Positions 37,632 through 47,216 of a DNA stretch of 64,000 nt are shown in pieces. A model generated the notes under the pieces. That model was not told the origin of the DNA. It searched no databases and saw only the letters and a list, made by a program, of their open reading frames with translations. The DNA comes from Mariniphaga sp. (lineage in GTDB: Bacteria > Bacteroidota > Bacteroidia > Bacteroidales > Prolixibacteraceae): the NCBI GenBank assembly GCA_024636975.1, contig JAGXGA010000029.1:62001-126000 (forward strand). Direction: 5' to 3'. Both the position numbers and the translations under genes were made by a program. Position 1 is the first letter of the stretch. Every line of letters starts with the position of its first letter.

Positions 37632-37939
37632 ACCGGGAGGGAATTTAAGTTTGAAAATGATAAGGTATGCCTTTCTAATCGTTATTGGCAAAAGTTTAAA
37701 CATAAAGCAACCAAAGAACTTTATATATAGATGAATGTAACCTTCAAAAGGTTGCTCTTAGCACGTATAAATTTACCATTAATAAACGACAAATCAAATT
37801 CAATCAGGAACCACGTTCTCCAAATTCAATGTAAGAAAGATAGGATTTACCGGAGGGAAATTTACAGCTTACAATAGGACATACAAATGCAAGGCATTTC
37901 TACTTACTTCACATGTTTTCCATCAACCGGCATCAACCT

Positions 37940-39022
37940 TTATTTCAAATCAAGCTTTTGTAGTATATGCGCAGGAATGGATTCTTTATTCACCAAAATG
38001 GCAAGGGTTTTCAGCCTTACGTAATCTTCAGTCATGTGCAGGTATCCTCCCAGGTCGTTGCTGGCTGCCCCCCATGAGTTTTTTGTATAGAACATACCAT
38101 CGTCCTCATCGTCGTTTGAGATTCCGACTATGTGCATCAGATGGTCATCGGTAGTGGAGCGGTCGTAAAATGTATTCTGACGGAGTTCCTGGTCCACCCT
38201 GCCTTTTTCCTTTCGGGGAAGATCGGCTTTTCCATTGTTATGACTGAAAGTCTTTTCACTGGTATCGCCATCCCAGGCAACTGTATAACCATTTTCAAGG
38301 GCATGGTACATTACCTCAACCAACTCGTCGATGGGCAGGTTGTAATAGAGGGCATGCGCCCAGTTGTCGGGAATTTCAAGCACGAAAGGTTCATAAAAGG
38401 GTCGGTGACTGTAGGAGGTGAGCTCAATATAATCATCGGGATCGATTTCAAACCGGTCGCGAAACTCAACCGGAGAATATTTTTCAGATCCGTTAGCAAC
38501 TTTTTTAGGCAGTTTACCAAGATGATTATTTATGATAACATCGAAAGCTGAAAGATCTTTGGAAGTAAAACCATCTTTTTTCCCATTAAGCCTGTCCGCT
38601 TCCGAACGCACTTCTTTTGAAAGATTCCAGTGATTGTGCCGGCCGTTGTCTTCCACTCCGGGAAATGCCTCATAGGTAACCATGCCGTGTTCGCGTAATA
38701 CATCGATTACATCGTGTGCCTGTCCTCCCTGGGTATGGTTGTTGTTGCCATGGAACATTACATACCGCAAAGCCCTGTTTTTATAGGTATGGTATACAAA
38801 AAACATCTCCGACAAATCGGTTTCCGGATAGCCCTTGCGAATAATTTCCGACTCCAGGAAGCTTGTAGTGGCAAAACTCCAGCAGGTGCCTGTGCTGCCC
38901 TGATCGATTACAGGAAAATGTTTTACAACTGTTTCAACTTTGAATTTTCCGTCACCATCGCCTGCAACAACGGTACGTGGAATAAGGAAAAATGATAATA
39001 ATATGATTGATATAAACCTCAT
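37940..39022 (-). CDS. Secreted C1 family (papain-like) cysteine protease
   Basis: This 360-residue protein has a signal peptide (residues 1-20) and the peptidase C1 core. The catalytic cysteine is in DQGSTGTCWSFATTSFLESE (about residue 47), the histidine in HLMHIVGISNDDEDDG, and the asparagine in YTKNSWG. The arrangement resembles the bleomycin hydrolase/aminopeptidase C (C1B) group seen in Bacteroidota, but unlike classical PepC it carries an export signal and would work in the periplasm or outside. It follows the MmcQ/YjbR gene by 11 bases, so it may be co-transcribed with it. Confidence 0.88.
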   Translation of the reverse strand: MRFISIILLSFFLIPRTVVAGDGDGKFKVETVVKHFPVIDQGSTGTCWSFATTSFLESEIIRKGYPETDLSEMFFVYHTYKNRALRYVMFHGNNNHTQGGQAHDVIDVLREHGMVTYEAFPGVEDNGRHNHWNLSKEVRSEADRLNGKKDGFTSKDLSAFDVIINNHLGKLPKKVANGSEKYSPVEFRDRFEIDPDDYIELTSYSHRPFYEPFVLEIPDNWAHALYYNLPIDELVEVMYHALENGYTVAWDGDTSEKTFSHNNGKADLPRKEKGRVDQELRQNTFYDRSTTDDHLMHIVGISNDDEDDGMFYTKNSWGAASNDLGGYLHMTEDYVRLKTLAILVNKESIPAHILQKLDLK

Positions 39023-39033
39023 ATGGGATGTCT

Positions 39034-39387
39034 TTACAATTGTTTTAATTCTTCTTTTTGTTTGCGTGATAAACTTTTCACAATTAATTCGTACGAATCA
39101 TCGATGAGCTGTTTTAACCTGTTATCGGGAATTGTCCCATCGATTTCAACGGTATTCCAATGCTGTTTGTTCATGTGATAACCCGGCTTCACTGCGGGAT
39201 ATCTTTCACGTAGTTCAATGTTCTTTTCAGGATCGTTTTTTAAATTCACCGACAAATCACCATCCAGATTTGTAAGGCAAAATATCTTTCCTGCTACCTT
39301 AAATACCAGCGCAGTTTCTCCGAAAGGAAACCCTTCAGTTACACCTTTCTTTTCCAGACAGTATTTTCTGATTTCTTCTATATTCAC
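39034..39387 (-). CDS. MmcQ/YjbR family protein
   Basis: This small cytoplasmic protein of the MmcQ/YjbR (CyaY-like DNA-binding) family, about 117 residues, has the usual opening NIEEIRKYCLEKKGVTEGFPFGE, a central LVFKVAGKIFCLTNLDGDLSVNLK and the motif GYHMNKQHWNTVEIDG. I place the start at a GTG at 39387. The frame is open to an ATG at 39423, but a -7 promoter box (39395-39402) lies inside that extension and family members begin at NIEE. The role of the family is poorly defined; DNA binding has been suggested from the fold. The C1 protease gene follows 11 bases later. Confidence 0.82.
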   Translation of the reverse strand: MNIEEIRKYCLEKKGVTEGFPFGETALVFKVAGKIFCLTNLDGDLSVNLKNDPEKNIELRERYPAVKPGYHMNKQHWNTVEIDGTIPDNRLKQLIDDSYELIVKSLSRKQKEELKQL

Positions 39388-39394
39388 AACAATA

Positions 39395-39402
39395 CAAAAA
39401 TA
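39395..39402 (-). promoter_or_regulatory. -7 promoter box (TATTTTTG) before the MmcQ/YjbR gene
   Basis: The minus strand reads TATTTTTG, 8 bases before the proposed GTG start at 39387. No -33 TTTG is visible at standard spacing. Confidence 0.4.
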
Positions 39403-39428
39403 GCAGTTTGACTTTAGATACAAAACTG

Positions 39429-39791
39429 TCAGGGGGTGGGATAAAATGCATCCTTGAAATGTTCGAGTTCCGGTCTTTCTCCAAAAAAGATGACTGTAAT
39501 TACATCGAACCGGGTTTCACAATGCAGGTCCTTTTGAAAAATATACGCCTCAGCAGCTTCCACAATTCGCCTGATTTTTACATCGGTAACTGCTTCTGAA
39601 GGATGCTCGTAGCGGATGCCATTGCGCGATTTCACTTCCACGATTACAAGCTGGCCGTTATCACGCGCTACAATGTCGAGTTCCAGGTGGACGAATTGCC
39701 AGTTGGTATCAAGGATTTCGTAGCCAAGGCCCAGAAGATGCTCTTTTGCGTACTTTTCGGCCAACATTCCTATTTCTCTGGTTGATAGCAT
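39429..39791 (-). CDS. YraN family (UPF0102) endonuclease-like protein
   Basis: This 120-residue protein of the UPF0102/YraN family shares the fold of Holliday junction resolvases and restriction endonucleases. The nuclease-like motif is ELDIVARDNGQLVIVEVKSR, with D, E and K in the D-ExK arrangement. The N-terminal KYAKEHLLGLGYEILDTNWQ is also typical. No biochemical role is firmly established for the family. It lies 28 bases downstream of the LD-carboxypeptidase gene on the same strand and is probably co-transcribed with it and the esterase gene. Confidence 0.9.
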   Translation of the reverse strand: MLSTREIGMLAEKYAKEHLLGLGYEILDTNWQFVHLELDIVARDNGQLVIVEVKSRNGIRYEHPSEAVTDVKIRRIVEAAEAYIFQKDLHCETRFDVITVIFFGERPELEHFKDAFYPTP

Positions 39792-39819
39792 TGTATTATA
39801 AAGATTTAGTATTCTCGTA

Positions 39820-40740
39820 TTAAGAAGTCAGAGGTTGATTCAGTATTAAAGAAGAATTTTTGCTGCCAACATCAAGCTCCCAGTTAAGGCCGAATGCAAG
39901 GGCCAGGTTTACCTCGTTGTGGCCGGCAGGAAAACCAAAACATACCGGAAAAGTATACTGCTCCACCGCTTCTGAAATGATTTCATTTACATTTTTACCA
40001 AAAGGTGATTCATTGTCCTTCATATCGGAGAAGTTACCAATCAGCAGTCCTGCCAGGTTTTCAAGTTTACCACTCAGTTTCAGCTGATGCATCATGCGGT
40101 CGGTATGATACAGAAACTCATCGATGTCTTCCAGAAATAGAATTTTACCGGTGGTATCAAGTTCACACGGAGTACCCTGCATACTTGAAATGATGGACAG
40201 GTTTCCGCCGACCAACTCACCCGATACCTTTCCGTTACGGTTGCCTTCAGCAGAGGGAATATGGTAGGTAACTTTTTCGCCTTTGAGCATCTGCATCAGC
40301 GAACGCAGGCTTTCATTGGGCCAGCCTGCTTCATCGAAGAAATACCTGGGCATTACACCATGAATGCCTGCTATCCGGTGGTTGTTCATGCAACTGTGCA
40401 ATATTGTAATGTCGCTGAACCCTATTAACCATTTAGGGTGGCGATATAACCCTTCGTAACTGATTTTATTCAGAATACGCACTGTTCCGTACCCTCCGCG
40501 GGAGCAGAGAACTGCAGCAGTTTCGGGATCATCAAAAGCTTCCTGTACATCTTCAAGCCGCTGGGCATCGGTGCCTGCAAACTGGTAGTGCGTTGAAAAA
40601 ACATGCCTGCCAAGTTCTACCCGGTAACCTTCACCTGTAAGCCAGTCGACAGCAGGAAGTACATGTTCCTCCTTCACCTTTCCGGCCGGCGAAACAATCC
40701 GTATTTTATCTCCGGGCTTTAATGCAGCAGGTACGATCAT
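39820..40740 (-). CDS. LD-carboxypeptidase (peptidase S66, LdcA type)
   Basis: This 306-residue serine peptidase of family S66 releases D-alanine from murein tetrapeptides during cell-wall recycling. The nucleophile lies in CSRGGYGTVRIL (about residues 98-109). The glutamate comes from the central GGNLSIISSMQGTP/EDIDEFLYHTDRM region, and the histidine is in FGFPAGHNEVNLALAFG. No signal peptide is seen, as expected for the cytoplasmic enzyme. It lies 12 bases after the esterase gene and 28 before yraN on the same strand. A microcin-C immunity (MccF) type activity is a minor alternative in the same family. Confidence 0.92.
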   Translation of the reverse strand: MIVPAALKPGDKIRIVSPAGKVKEEHVLPAVDWLTGEGYRVELGRHVFSTHYQFAGTDAQRLEDVQEAFDDPETAAVLCSRGGYGTVRILNKISYEGLYRHPKWLIGFSDITILHSCMNNHRIAGIHGVMPRYFFDEAGWPNESLRSLMQMLKGEKVTYHIPSAEGNRNGKVSGELVGGNLSIISSMQGTPCELDTTGKILFLEDIDEFLYHTDRMMHQLKLSGKLENLAGLLIGNFSDMKDNESPFGKNVNEIISEAVEQYTFPVCFGFPAGHNEVNLALAFGLNWELDVGSKNSSLILNQPLTS

Positions 40741-40752
40741 ATTGGTTCAAAT

Positions 40753-41967
40753 TCAGTTTAAATATACTTTAATTCGGGCAGAAAAAACCTGATTCGGATC
40801 ATTTCTGGCATTCAAAGATTCCCAAACGGTAGCTATTGTTCGTTCAGGTTTATTGTTGAAAAGCACTTCACCATTATATTCAATAACAACATTTTGATCC
40901 AGATCCATCATTTCATCATTCAGGTAAATGATTAATTGTTCAGCATTTCGTGCCTCTTCAATTGTAATTTTCTGAGCTTCACGTGAAACAATAAGGGCGG
41001 CATCGTATTGGTTCTTATCTTCTGGCAAAGCAAGCCAGTAAAACTGTGAATGCTGTTTTCCGTTCTGGTCCCATACGATTTTCTCAGGATATGGATTTCT
41101 GCTAAATTGTGCCATCCATTCAATGGCGGTGGTATCGCGGCGTTCCATCCAGTGCCCCAGCCCTTCATGTATCTGCACATCGTGAATATAACCCTGCGGG
41201 TCGTTCTCATGCAGAGAATCCAAAAGCATGCCCCATTCTGCTGCAATACCATTACGATTGTAGGCCCCGTCTTCTTCTCCCATATGGAGGGCAAAGGGAA
41301 GATTACGTAGGCTGACAGGAGTAGCATCATTCGGATGTCCGGCCATCATGGCAGCTGCAGCAAGCCGGTCAGCCATCCGTGGCGCAAGCTGGTAGGTTCC
41401 ATCACCACCGGCAGAATACCCAGTAAGGTACACCCGGTTGGTGTTGATGCCTTCATACACGTCAGCAAGCTGAATGAACAGGCTGAACAAACTGTCGACA
41501 TGCGGTTGGTGCCACATGTTCCATGAGTTGTCGGGAGCACGGGGCGCCATGTAAATGCCTTCCTCAGGCCGGTAAAGTTCTATCTGATTCTGCCACTGGC
41601 GGTCGTTCATCTCCTGACTGGTGTTACCTCCGCCATGCATCGAGATGTAAAGGCTCCAGCCATCGGCAGGCTTTTCACCAAACTTTTTATATTCAAACTT
41701 CAAATTACGATTGCCTGCAGACAATGTTTTTTCTTCCCACTGTGATGCAAATTCTTCCTTCATTTCATTTTGCAAATGCCCATGTATAAGGTTAATGGCC
41801 TCAGTCGCTTCCTCTTTTGCAAGCGGTTTATTTGCAAACGGCTGTTCCTGCAAACTTTGTGAACCAGCAGGTTGCTCCAGCCATTGGGCCAGTTTCTCCA
41901 TGTCAGATGATTCCGTCTGGCATCCTGCAAAAAAGAGAAATGCAATAATCGAAACTAGATACCTCAT
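40753..41967 (-). CDS. Alpha/beta hydrolase lipoprotein (esterase/PHB depolymerase-like)
   Basis: This 404-residue lipoprotein has lipobox FAGC at about residue 16. The serine hydrolase nucleophile elbow is GYSAGGDGTYQLAP (about 194-207), and the oxyanion region is SLYISMHGGGNTS. A likely catalytic histidine is in IHEGLGHWME. The C-terminal 100 residues form a small beta domain. It resembles carboxylesterase or polyhydroxybutyrate depolymerase-like proteins; such enzymes in Bacteroidota often remove acyl groups from plant polysaccharides, but the substrate cannot be told. It is the first gene of the unit with the LD-carboxypeptidase and yraN, 12 bases apart. Confidence 0.85.
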   Translation of the reverse strand: MRYLVSIIAFLFFAGCQTESSDMEKLAQWLEQPAGSQSLQEQPFANKPLAKEEATEAINLIHGHLQNEMKEEFASQWEEKTLSAGNRNLKFEYKKFGEKPADGWSLYISMHGGGNTSQEMNDRQWQNQIELYRPEEGIYMAPRAPDNSWNMWHQPHVDSLFSLFIQLADVYEGINTNRVYLTGYSAGGDGTYQLAPRMADRLAAAAMMAGHPNDATPVSLRNLPFALHMGEEDGAYNRNGIAAEWGMLLDSLHENDPQGYIHDVQIHEGLGHWMERRDTTAIEWMAQFSRNPYPEKIVWDQNGKQHSQFYWLALPEDKNQYDAALIVSREAQKITIEEARNAEQLIIYLNDEMMDLDQNVVIEYNGEVLFNNKPERTIATVWESLNARNDPNQVFSARIKVYLN

Positions 41968-41992
41968 TTTAAATATAAGTTGATAATCAAGG

Positions 41993-42000
41993 CAAAAATA
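41993..42000 (-). promoter_or_regulatory. -7 promoter box (TATTTTTG) before the esterase gene
   Basis: The minus strand reads TATTTTTG 26 bases before the esterase start codon. The -33 element is unclear. Confidence 0.45.
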
Positions 42001-42069
42001 AAATTTTACACAAAAAGCTCAGTTTACAGAACCATGCAGTTCAAGATGAAGTAGGATATCTGGTACTTG

Positions 42070-42723
42070 TTATCCCATCAGAATATCGTACAGGTCGTCT
42101 ACAGTTTCTGCCCAGAAATCAGGTTCAGCTGTTTGCAATTCCTCTGGTTTACCGAATCCATACATTACGGCAATGGTTAACAGACCGTTCTGATTGCCAC
42201 CCACTATATCAAAAACAGTATCGCCCACCATGGCTATTTTCCCTGAAGGAGCCAGTTGCTGCATTTCCAGCAAACCAGATATAATGGTGGTTTTGGTGGC
42301 ATGCTCTCCCTTGTAATCGGCCCCTTTCAGCTGCACGATGTAACGGTCGAAGCCGAAATGAGCAGCTATTTGCATGGCAAACTTCTCCAGTTTAGATGTT
42401 GCAATATATAAATGCTTACCTGCGAAATGCAGCTCTTCAAGCAGTTCGGAGATTCCCGGGTAAGGATGGTTTTCAAATAAGCCCTTGGTGGAATAGTACT
42501 CACGGAAGTATTCTATTGCCAGATCCGTATTCCGCTCATTCAATCCAAACAACTCTTTGAAGCTTTGCTGAAGCGGAGGACCTATAAAGCTGTCAGGCAC
42601 ATCGCCATCAAACCCTTCGATACCCATCTTTTCAAGGGCATAGCTAATGGAGTTGCCAATCCCTTGCCGGGGATCGGTAAGGGTACCATCGAGGTCAAAT
42701 ATGATATGAGAAAATTGAGACAT
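42070..42723 (-). CDS. HAD hydrolase, phosphoglycolate phosphatase-like
   Basis: This 217-residue HAD-superfamily phosphatase has motif I FDLDGTLTDP with both aspartates at residues 10 and 12, the threonine of motif II in YIATSKLEKFA, and motif III/IV VGDTVFDIVGGNQNG. A helical cap domain (about 20-85) makes it a subclass I enzyme like Gph/PGP. Substrates might be 2-phosphoglycolate or a sugar phosphate. It is a single gene behind a well-matched promoter. Confidence 0.9.
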   Translation of the reverse strand: MSQFSHIIFDLDGTLTDPRQGIGNSISYALEKMGIEGFDGDVPDSFIGPPLQQSFKELFGLNERNTDLAIEYFREYYSTKGLFENHPYPGISELLEELHFAGKHLYIATSKLEKFAMQIAAHFGFDRYIVQLKGADYKGEHATKTTIISGLLEMQQLAPSGKIAMVGDTVFDIVGGNQNGLLTIAVMYGFGKPEELQTAEPDFWAETVDDLYDILMG

Positions 42724-42734
42724 AATTTTGTTTA

Positions 42735-42766
42735 CAAAGTTATTTGAAAATTAATATTCCTCCAAA
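42735..42766 (-). promoter_or_regulatory. Bacteroidota-type promoter of the HAD gene
   Basis: On the minus strand TTTG (42766-42763), 20 bases, then TAACTTTG (42742-42735) fit the consensus TTTG-N20-TANNTTTG. The ATG begins 12 bases after the -7 box, so the transcript has a very short leader. Confidence 0.7.
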
Positions 42767-42874
42767 CCATCATAATGTAATAAGACAGAATATCTGAAAT
42801 ATTACCTTCATCATGAATTGAACACCCTCTATACAAATTACAGAATTATATAAAAAATATGATTTGAGATCCTG

Positions 42875-44275
42875 TTATTGTTCTTCCGGTTTTGTTTCGA
42901 TTATTAATACCCAGTCATTTCCTTCACCAGAAGTAGGGGGTGTAAAGGTTTTAACAGAAAGAGTTATTCCCTGCCGAAATACAAAATCGCTTCCATACCT
43001 GGGATCAAACCAGGTTTCAGTAGGATGGTTATGAGCCAATGAATCGAGAGCTAATGTAAAAGGTTCACCCTTTGGCGAGTATACCATCATAAATGATTTA
43101 TCAGAGGCTATTGCTGCTCTAATCTTCGAAGGGCCATTCAGAGGGCCGTCAATAATCAGATGCTGGGCAGGTTCCAGTTTCTCCCAGTCCCTCGATTCAA
43201 ACAATTTTCTCAGGTGCGTCATTTCATAAGCCCCCGGATGATTTATTGCCTCATACCATGGAATATCGGCACCAACAATATTCTTTTCTCCTTCGCTCCA
43301 CATTTGCCATATGTTATTATTACCATAGGTATGACCAAAAGCTCCTGCAAGCATTGACCAATAAGCAGCAGTGCGTGAGTCGTAGTTAGTAAACCTGACC
43401 ATTGGATGTGCTCCCTGATAATAAAAGCCAGTTATTATTTGTTCGTAGCGTGGTTCACCATCGATGGTAGGTTTAGCGGGTGACAGCTTCCGATCCAGTT
43501 CAGCAAATATTCCATTATCGAATCCTTTGGCTGCGTGAGATGATTGAAACATATTAAAATCAAGCCATTCGGAATTATGAAAGTAATCAGATGACCTGCC
43601 GGGACCTCTTGGATGGAATGTAAGCAACTGAGAATTCCTGCCATTCAGGCGAAGACCTTTTGCAAGTGCTTCAATAATAGCCAGTTCTTCATCATTTTCA
43701 GGATTACTATCACCTCCCAAAATCCATATAACCGGTTTATCGAGGTAACGATTTGCAAGAAATTCTCCATACTTCCTGGCATTTTCTTGTGTGAAAATCC
43801 GTATGTCGTTACCAGGATTAGTTTTCCAATAATATCCCCATGAGGGTAACATTCCTATAAACATTCCCAACGAAGCCGCTTTATCTACTATATAGTCGAC
43901 ATGTTCGAAATATTCTTCAACAGGTTGATTTGGATTTTTATTAACTAATGGCAGGTTTCCATAAGCATTGGGCCGTGTTAATCCATCCAGTTCTGCTATA
44001 ATTACTGCCTGAATAACTGTAAAACCTTTTTTTGCACGATCTTCAAGATATCGGTCTGCTTCTTCACGGGTTAACTTATGAAATAATTCCCAGGCAGTAT
44101 CACCTAACCAAAAAAAAGGCTTCCCATCAATATATTCAATATATCTATTACTGTCCGAGATTCTCAACTTCAATTCCCTGCCCGATTGATTGCTCCAATT
44201 ATTTTCTTTTTCCTGAGAAAATGCTGAAAAAGATAAAAAGAAAAATAATAGATAGAAATAAATAAATCCCCGCAT
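42875..44275 (-). CDS. DUF4038 glycoside hydrolase (GH140 apiosidase-like)
   Basis: This 466-residue secreted protein has a signal peptide (residues 1-20, FSAFSQ). A DUF4038 (beta/alpha)8 barrel follows with FFWLGDTAWELFHKLTREEA, VIWILGGDSNPEND and the putative nucleophile region PTIDGEPRYEQ. A C-terminal collagen-binding-like beta domain begins near residue 375. This architecture is that of GH140, whose characterised member cleaves apiose from rhamnogalacturonan II side chains. Apiosidase activity is therefore plausible and fits the pectin theme at 0-6.7 kb, but the family is broader than the tested enzymes. It is a lone gene with its own promoter. Confidence 0.8.
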   Translation of the reverse strand: MRGFIYFYLLFFFLSFSAFSQEKENNWSNQSGRELKLRISDSNRYIEYIDGKPFFWLGDTAWELFHKLTREEADRYLEDRAKKGFTVIQAVIIAELDGLTRPNAYGNLPLVNKNPNQPVEEYFEHVDYIVDKAASLGMFIGMLPSWGYYWKTNPGNDIRIFTQENARKYGEFLANRYLDKPVIWILGGDSNPENDEELAIIEALAKGLRLNGRNSQLLTFHPRGPGRSSDYFHNSEWLDFNMFQSSHAAKGFDNGIFAELDRKLSPAKPTIDGEPRYEQIITGFYYQGAHPMVRFTNYDSRTAAYWSMLAGAFGHTYGNNNIWQMWSEGEKNIVGADIPWYEAINHPGAYEMTHLRKLFESRDWEKLEPAQHLIIDGPLNGPSKIRAAIASDKSFMMVYSPKGEPFTLALDSLAHNHPTETWFDPRYGSDFVFRQGITLSVKTFTPPTSGEGNDWVLIIETKPEEQ

Positions 44276-44303
44276 ATCATCTTCTAATTTAATGGATGGT
44301 CAA

Positions 44304-44334
44304 CAAAAATAGTGAAATTGAAAGTCATACCAAT
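44304..44334 (-). promoter_or_regulatory. Promoter of the GH140-like gene
   Basis: The minus strand has TATTTTTG (44311-44304), and 19 bases upstream ATTG in place of TTTG (44334-44331). It lies 28 bases before the start codon. Confidence 0.5.
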
Positions 44335-44459
44335 TTTTCGGTTGATATTCTTGCCTTCTTAACATTTGACCTGAGTTATTATACTTCAGCATATTTTACA
44401 ACTATATAGTATTAAATTATTCTCTCTGCTTCTGCAAATGAGGGACTGAAAATTTCCAC

Positions 44460-44467
44460 TATCTTTG
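44460..44467 (+). promoter_or_regulatory. -7 promoter box (TATCTTTG) of metG
   Basis: TATCTTTG matches TANNTTTG 43 bases before the metG start codon. A -33 TTTG is not seen. Confidence 0.5.
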
Positions 44468-44510
44468 TACTTTTTTAAAAAGAGACCAAATTTTCAATAT
44501 AAAAATCAAC

Positions 44511-46544
44511 ATGGTTGAGTATAAAAGAACTTTGATTACTACAGCATTACCATATGCAAACGGGCCAATTCACATCGGACACCTAGCAGGGGTATATGTT
44601 CCTGCCGATATTTATGCACGCTACCTGCGCCTCAAAAACGAGGATGTGCTGCTGATTGGCGGTTCCGATGAGCATGGAGTCCCAATCACCTTAAAAGCAA
44701 AAAACGAAGGAATAACGCCACAGGATGTAGTGGACAAATTCCATGAAATCATCAAAAAATCGTTCAGCGATTTTGGTATATCGTTCGATGTATATTCGCG
44801 CACCAGCTCCAAAGTTCATCATGAAACGGCTTCTGAATTTTTTAAAAAGCTATACGATGAAGGAAAGTTTATTGAAAAGACCTCCGAGCAATATTACGAT
44901 GAAGAAAACAAACAGTTTTTGGCCGACCGGTACATTATTGGCACCTGCCCGAAATGCGGGTTCGAAAAAGCATATGGCGACCAGTGCGAAAGCTGCGGAA
45001 CATCGTTAAGCCCGACTGAATTAATTAATCCTACATCAATGATCAGCGGCAATCAGCCGGTATTAAAGGAAACCAAACACTGGTACCTGCCGCTCGATGA
45101 ATATGAACCCTGGCTCAGGGAGTGGATACTGGAAGGCCATAAGGAATGGAAACCGAATGTTTACGGCCAGTGTAAATCGTGGATCGACAGCGGTTTGCAG
45201 CCCCGTGCCCTTACCCGCGACCTGGACTGGGGCGTACCTGTACCGGTGGAAGGCGCCGAAGGAAAGGTGCTGTATGTTTGGTTCGATGCACCAATCGGGT
45301 ACATTTCTGCAACCAAGGAACTGACACCGGAGTGGGAAACATACTGGAAAGACCCTGAAACGCGTATGCTTCATTTTATTGGGAAAGACAACATTGTTTT
45401 TCACTGCATTATTTTTCCAAGCATGCTGAAGGCAGAAGGTAGCTTTAACCTGCCTGAAAACGTGCCGGCAAATGAGTTCCTGAACCTGGAGAACGATAAA
45501 ATATCCACTTCGCGCAACTGGGCGGTTTGGTTGCATGAATACCTGCAGGAATTTCCCGGCAAGGAAGACGTTTTGAAGTATGTATTAACAGCAAATGCCC
45601 CCGAAACCAAGGACAACGACTTTACCTGGAAGGATTTTCAGGCACGGAACAACAACGAACTGGTAGCAGTACTTGGTAACTTTGTTAACCGGGCACTGGT
45701 ACTTACCCAGAAATACTATGACGGCCAGGTGCCTGAACGGGGTGAACTTACAGCATACGACAGTGATACACTTGCTGCCATATCTACCATCAAGGCTGAT
45801 GTGGAAAAGAGCCTCGACAGCTTTCGTTTCCGGGAGGCATTGAAAAATGCAATGGACTTAGCCCGTCTGGGCAACAAATACCTGGCCGACGAGGAGCCCT
45901 GGAAGTTGTTCAAAACAAATCCTGAGCGGGTGAAAACAATTTTAAACGTATGCCTGCAGATTACTGCCAACCTCACTGTGGTACTTGACCCGTTCCTTCC
46001 GTTTAGCATGGAAAAGCTTCGGCAATTTCTCAATATTGAAAAACATATTTGGTCAAAACTTGGATCAACCGACTTATTGATTGCAGGGCACAAGGTTAAT
46101 CAACCGGAACTGCTGTTCGAAAAAATAGAAGATGCAGTTATTGAAGCACAGCTGCAAAAACTTATGGATACCAAAAAAGCCAACGAAGCGGCAACTACCA
46201 AATCCAAACCGGCTAAAGAAAGCATTGAATTCGATGATTTTGGTAAAATAGACATCCGGGTGGGTACAGTACTGGAAGCTGAAAAAGTACCTAAAACCAA
46301 AAAGCTGCTAAAGCTGAAGATTGATACCGGGTTCGACAAGCGCACAGTGGTATCGGGCGTCGCCGAATATTATGAACCGGCTGATTTAATTGGCAGGCAG
46401 GTCTCGATTTTGGTAAACCTGGAGCCTAAAAAACTGAAAGGCATTGAATCGCAGGGAATGATACTGTGTGCTGAAAATGCAGATGGTACTTTGTCGATTG
46501 TGTCGCCCGACCAGAAAGTAAGAAATGGATCAGAGGTAAAATAA
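44511..46544 (+). CDS. metG: Methionyl-tRNA synthetase
   Basis: MetG charges tRNA-Met with methionine. The 677-residue class I enzyme has the HIGH-type motif PIHIGHLAG (about residues 19-27), the zinc knuckle [18 protein letters not shown] (about 146-163) and KISTSRNW in the place of KMSKS (about 329-336). A helical anticodon domain follows, then a C-terminal tRNA-binding (Trbp111-like) OB domain starting at [13 protein letters not shown], which supports dimerisation. Length and domain order are standard for Bacteroidota. A strong terminator follows. Confidence 0.97.
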   Translation: MVEYKRTLITTALPYANGPIHIGHLAGVYVPADIYARYLRLKNEDVLLIGGSDEHGVPITLKAKNEGITPQDVVDKFHEIIKKSFSDFGISFDVYSRTSSKVHHETASEFFKKLYDEGKFIEKTSEQYYDEENKQFLADRYIIGTCPKCGFEKAYGDQCESCGTSLSPTELINPTSMISGNQPVLKETKHWYLPLDEYEPWLREWILEGHKEWKPNVYGQCKSWIDSGLQPRALTRDLDWGVPVPVEGAEGKVLYVWFDAPIGYISATKELTPEWETYWKDPETRMLHFIGKDNIVFHCIIFPSMLKAEGSFNLPENVPANEFLNLENDKISTSRNWAVWLHEYLQEFPGKEDVLKYVLTANAPETKDNDFTWKDFQARNNNELVAVLGNFVNRALVLTQKYYDGQVPERGELTAYDSDTLAAISTIKADVEKSLDSFRFREALKNAMDLARLGNKYLADEEPWKLFKTNPERVKTILNVCLQITANLTVVLDPFLPFSMEKLRQFLNIEKHIWSKLGSTDLLIAGHKVNQPELLFEKIEDAVIEAQLQKLMDTKKANEAATTKSKPAKESIEFDDFGKIDIRVGTVLEAEKVPKTKKLLKLKIDTGFDKRTVVSGVAEYYEPADLIGRQVSILVNLEPKKLKGIESQGMILCAENADGTLSIVSPDQKVRNGSEVK

Positions 46545-46568
46545 TCATACCAGGTTAATCCCATAAAG

Positions 46569-46607
46569 TAAGACCGCTGTTTTAGAAATAGCGGTCTTAT
46601 TTTTTTA
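46569..46607 (+). terminator. Rho-independent terminator of metG
   Basis: TAAGACCGCT (46569-46578) pairs perfectly with AGCGGTCTTA (46590-46599) around an 11-base loop and is followed by eight T residues. It starts 24 bases after the metG stop codon. Confidence 0.95.
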
Positions 46608-46680
46608 GGCACCTTTTAATTAGCACTTATGCCAAAAATCAGTATCTTTTATCCTGAAATTATAATCAAACAACAGACAG

Positions 46681-47196
46681 ATGAAAAAATTACACATTCT
46701 TTTAATTTGCATTCTTATGGTTGCGGTATCGGATTTACAAGCACAGGAACGGTTTGGCAAAGGCAATATCACCCAGATAGGCCTGGTGGTAAACGACATT
46801 GAAAAGGCATCGGAAAAATGGGCAGCTATTTTAGGCTATAGCGAAAAGCCTGACATAATTATAACCGATGAATACGAAAAAGCCAACACGCAGTTTGAAG
46901 GCAAACCTACCGAAGCACAGGCAAAGCTGGCCTTCTTCCGGCTTGAAAACATTACAATTGAGCTTATTGAGCCAATTGGCAAGAACAGCACCTGGTACAA
47001 GCATCTTAAAAAGCATGGTGAAGGGTTCCACCACATTGCCTTTAATGTAGACGGCATGGAGAAAAGCATCTCTTTTTTGGAAAGCAAAGGAGGAGATCTG
47101 CAGCAGACAGGCGATTTTACAGGCGGCAGCTATTCGTATGTCAACATGCCTGAAGTAGGCATACTCATCGAACTGTTGACCAGCACCGGCAATTGA
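46681..47196 (+). CDS. Exported VOC (glyoxalase-like) protein
   Basis: This 171-residue protein has a signal peptide (MKKLHILLICILMVAVSDLQAQ, about 22 residues). One vicinal-oxygen-chelate unit follows that resembles methylmalonyl-CoA epimerase: ITQIGLVVNDIEKASEKWAAILG, IELIEP, EGFHHIAFNVDGMEKSI and YSYVNMPEVGILIELL (named in pieces). The metal ligands expected of epimerases (H, H, E) are partly visible, with H in FHHIAF and E near the end. CoA substrates are not expected in the periplasm, so the exported form must do something else or the family assignment is only structural. It sits between two terminators and is transcribed alone. Confidence 0.8.
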   Translation: MKKLHILLICILMVAVSDLQAQERFGKGNITQIGLVVNDIEKASEKWAAILGYSEKPDIIITDEYEKANTQFEGKPTEAQAKLAFFRLENITIELIEPIGKNSTWYKHLKKHGEGFHHIAFNVDGMEKSISFLESKGGDLQQTGDFTGGSYSYVNMPEVGILIELLTSTGN

Positions 47197-47216
47197 TTTT
47201 AGGAAAATAGGGATAT

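Noticed and set aside
45063-45536. Minus-strand open frame of 157 codons inside metG
   Set aside because: It is the shadow of a strongly conserved metG segment including the zinc and KMSKS regions.
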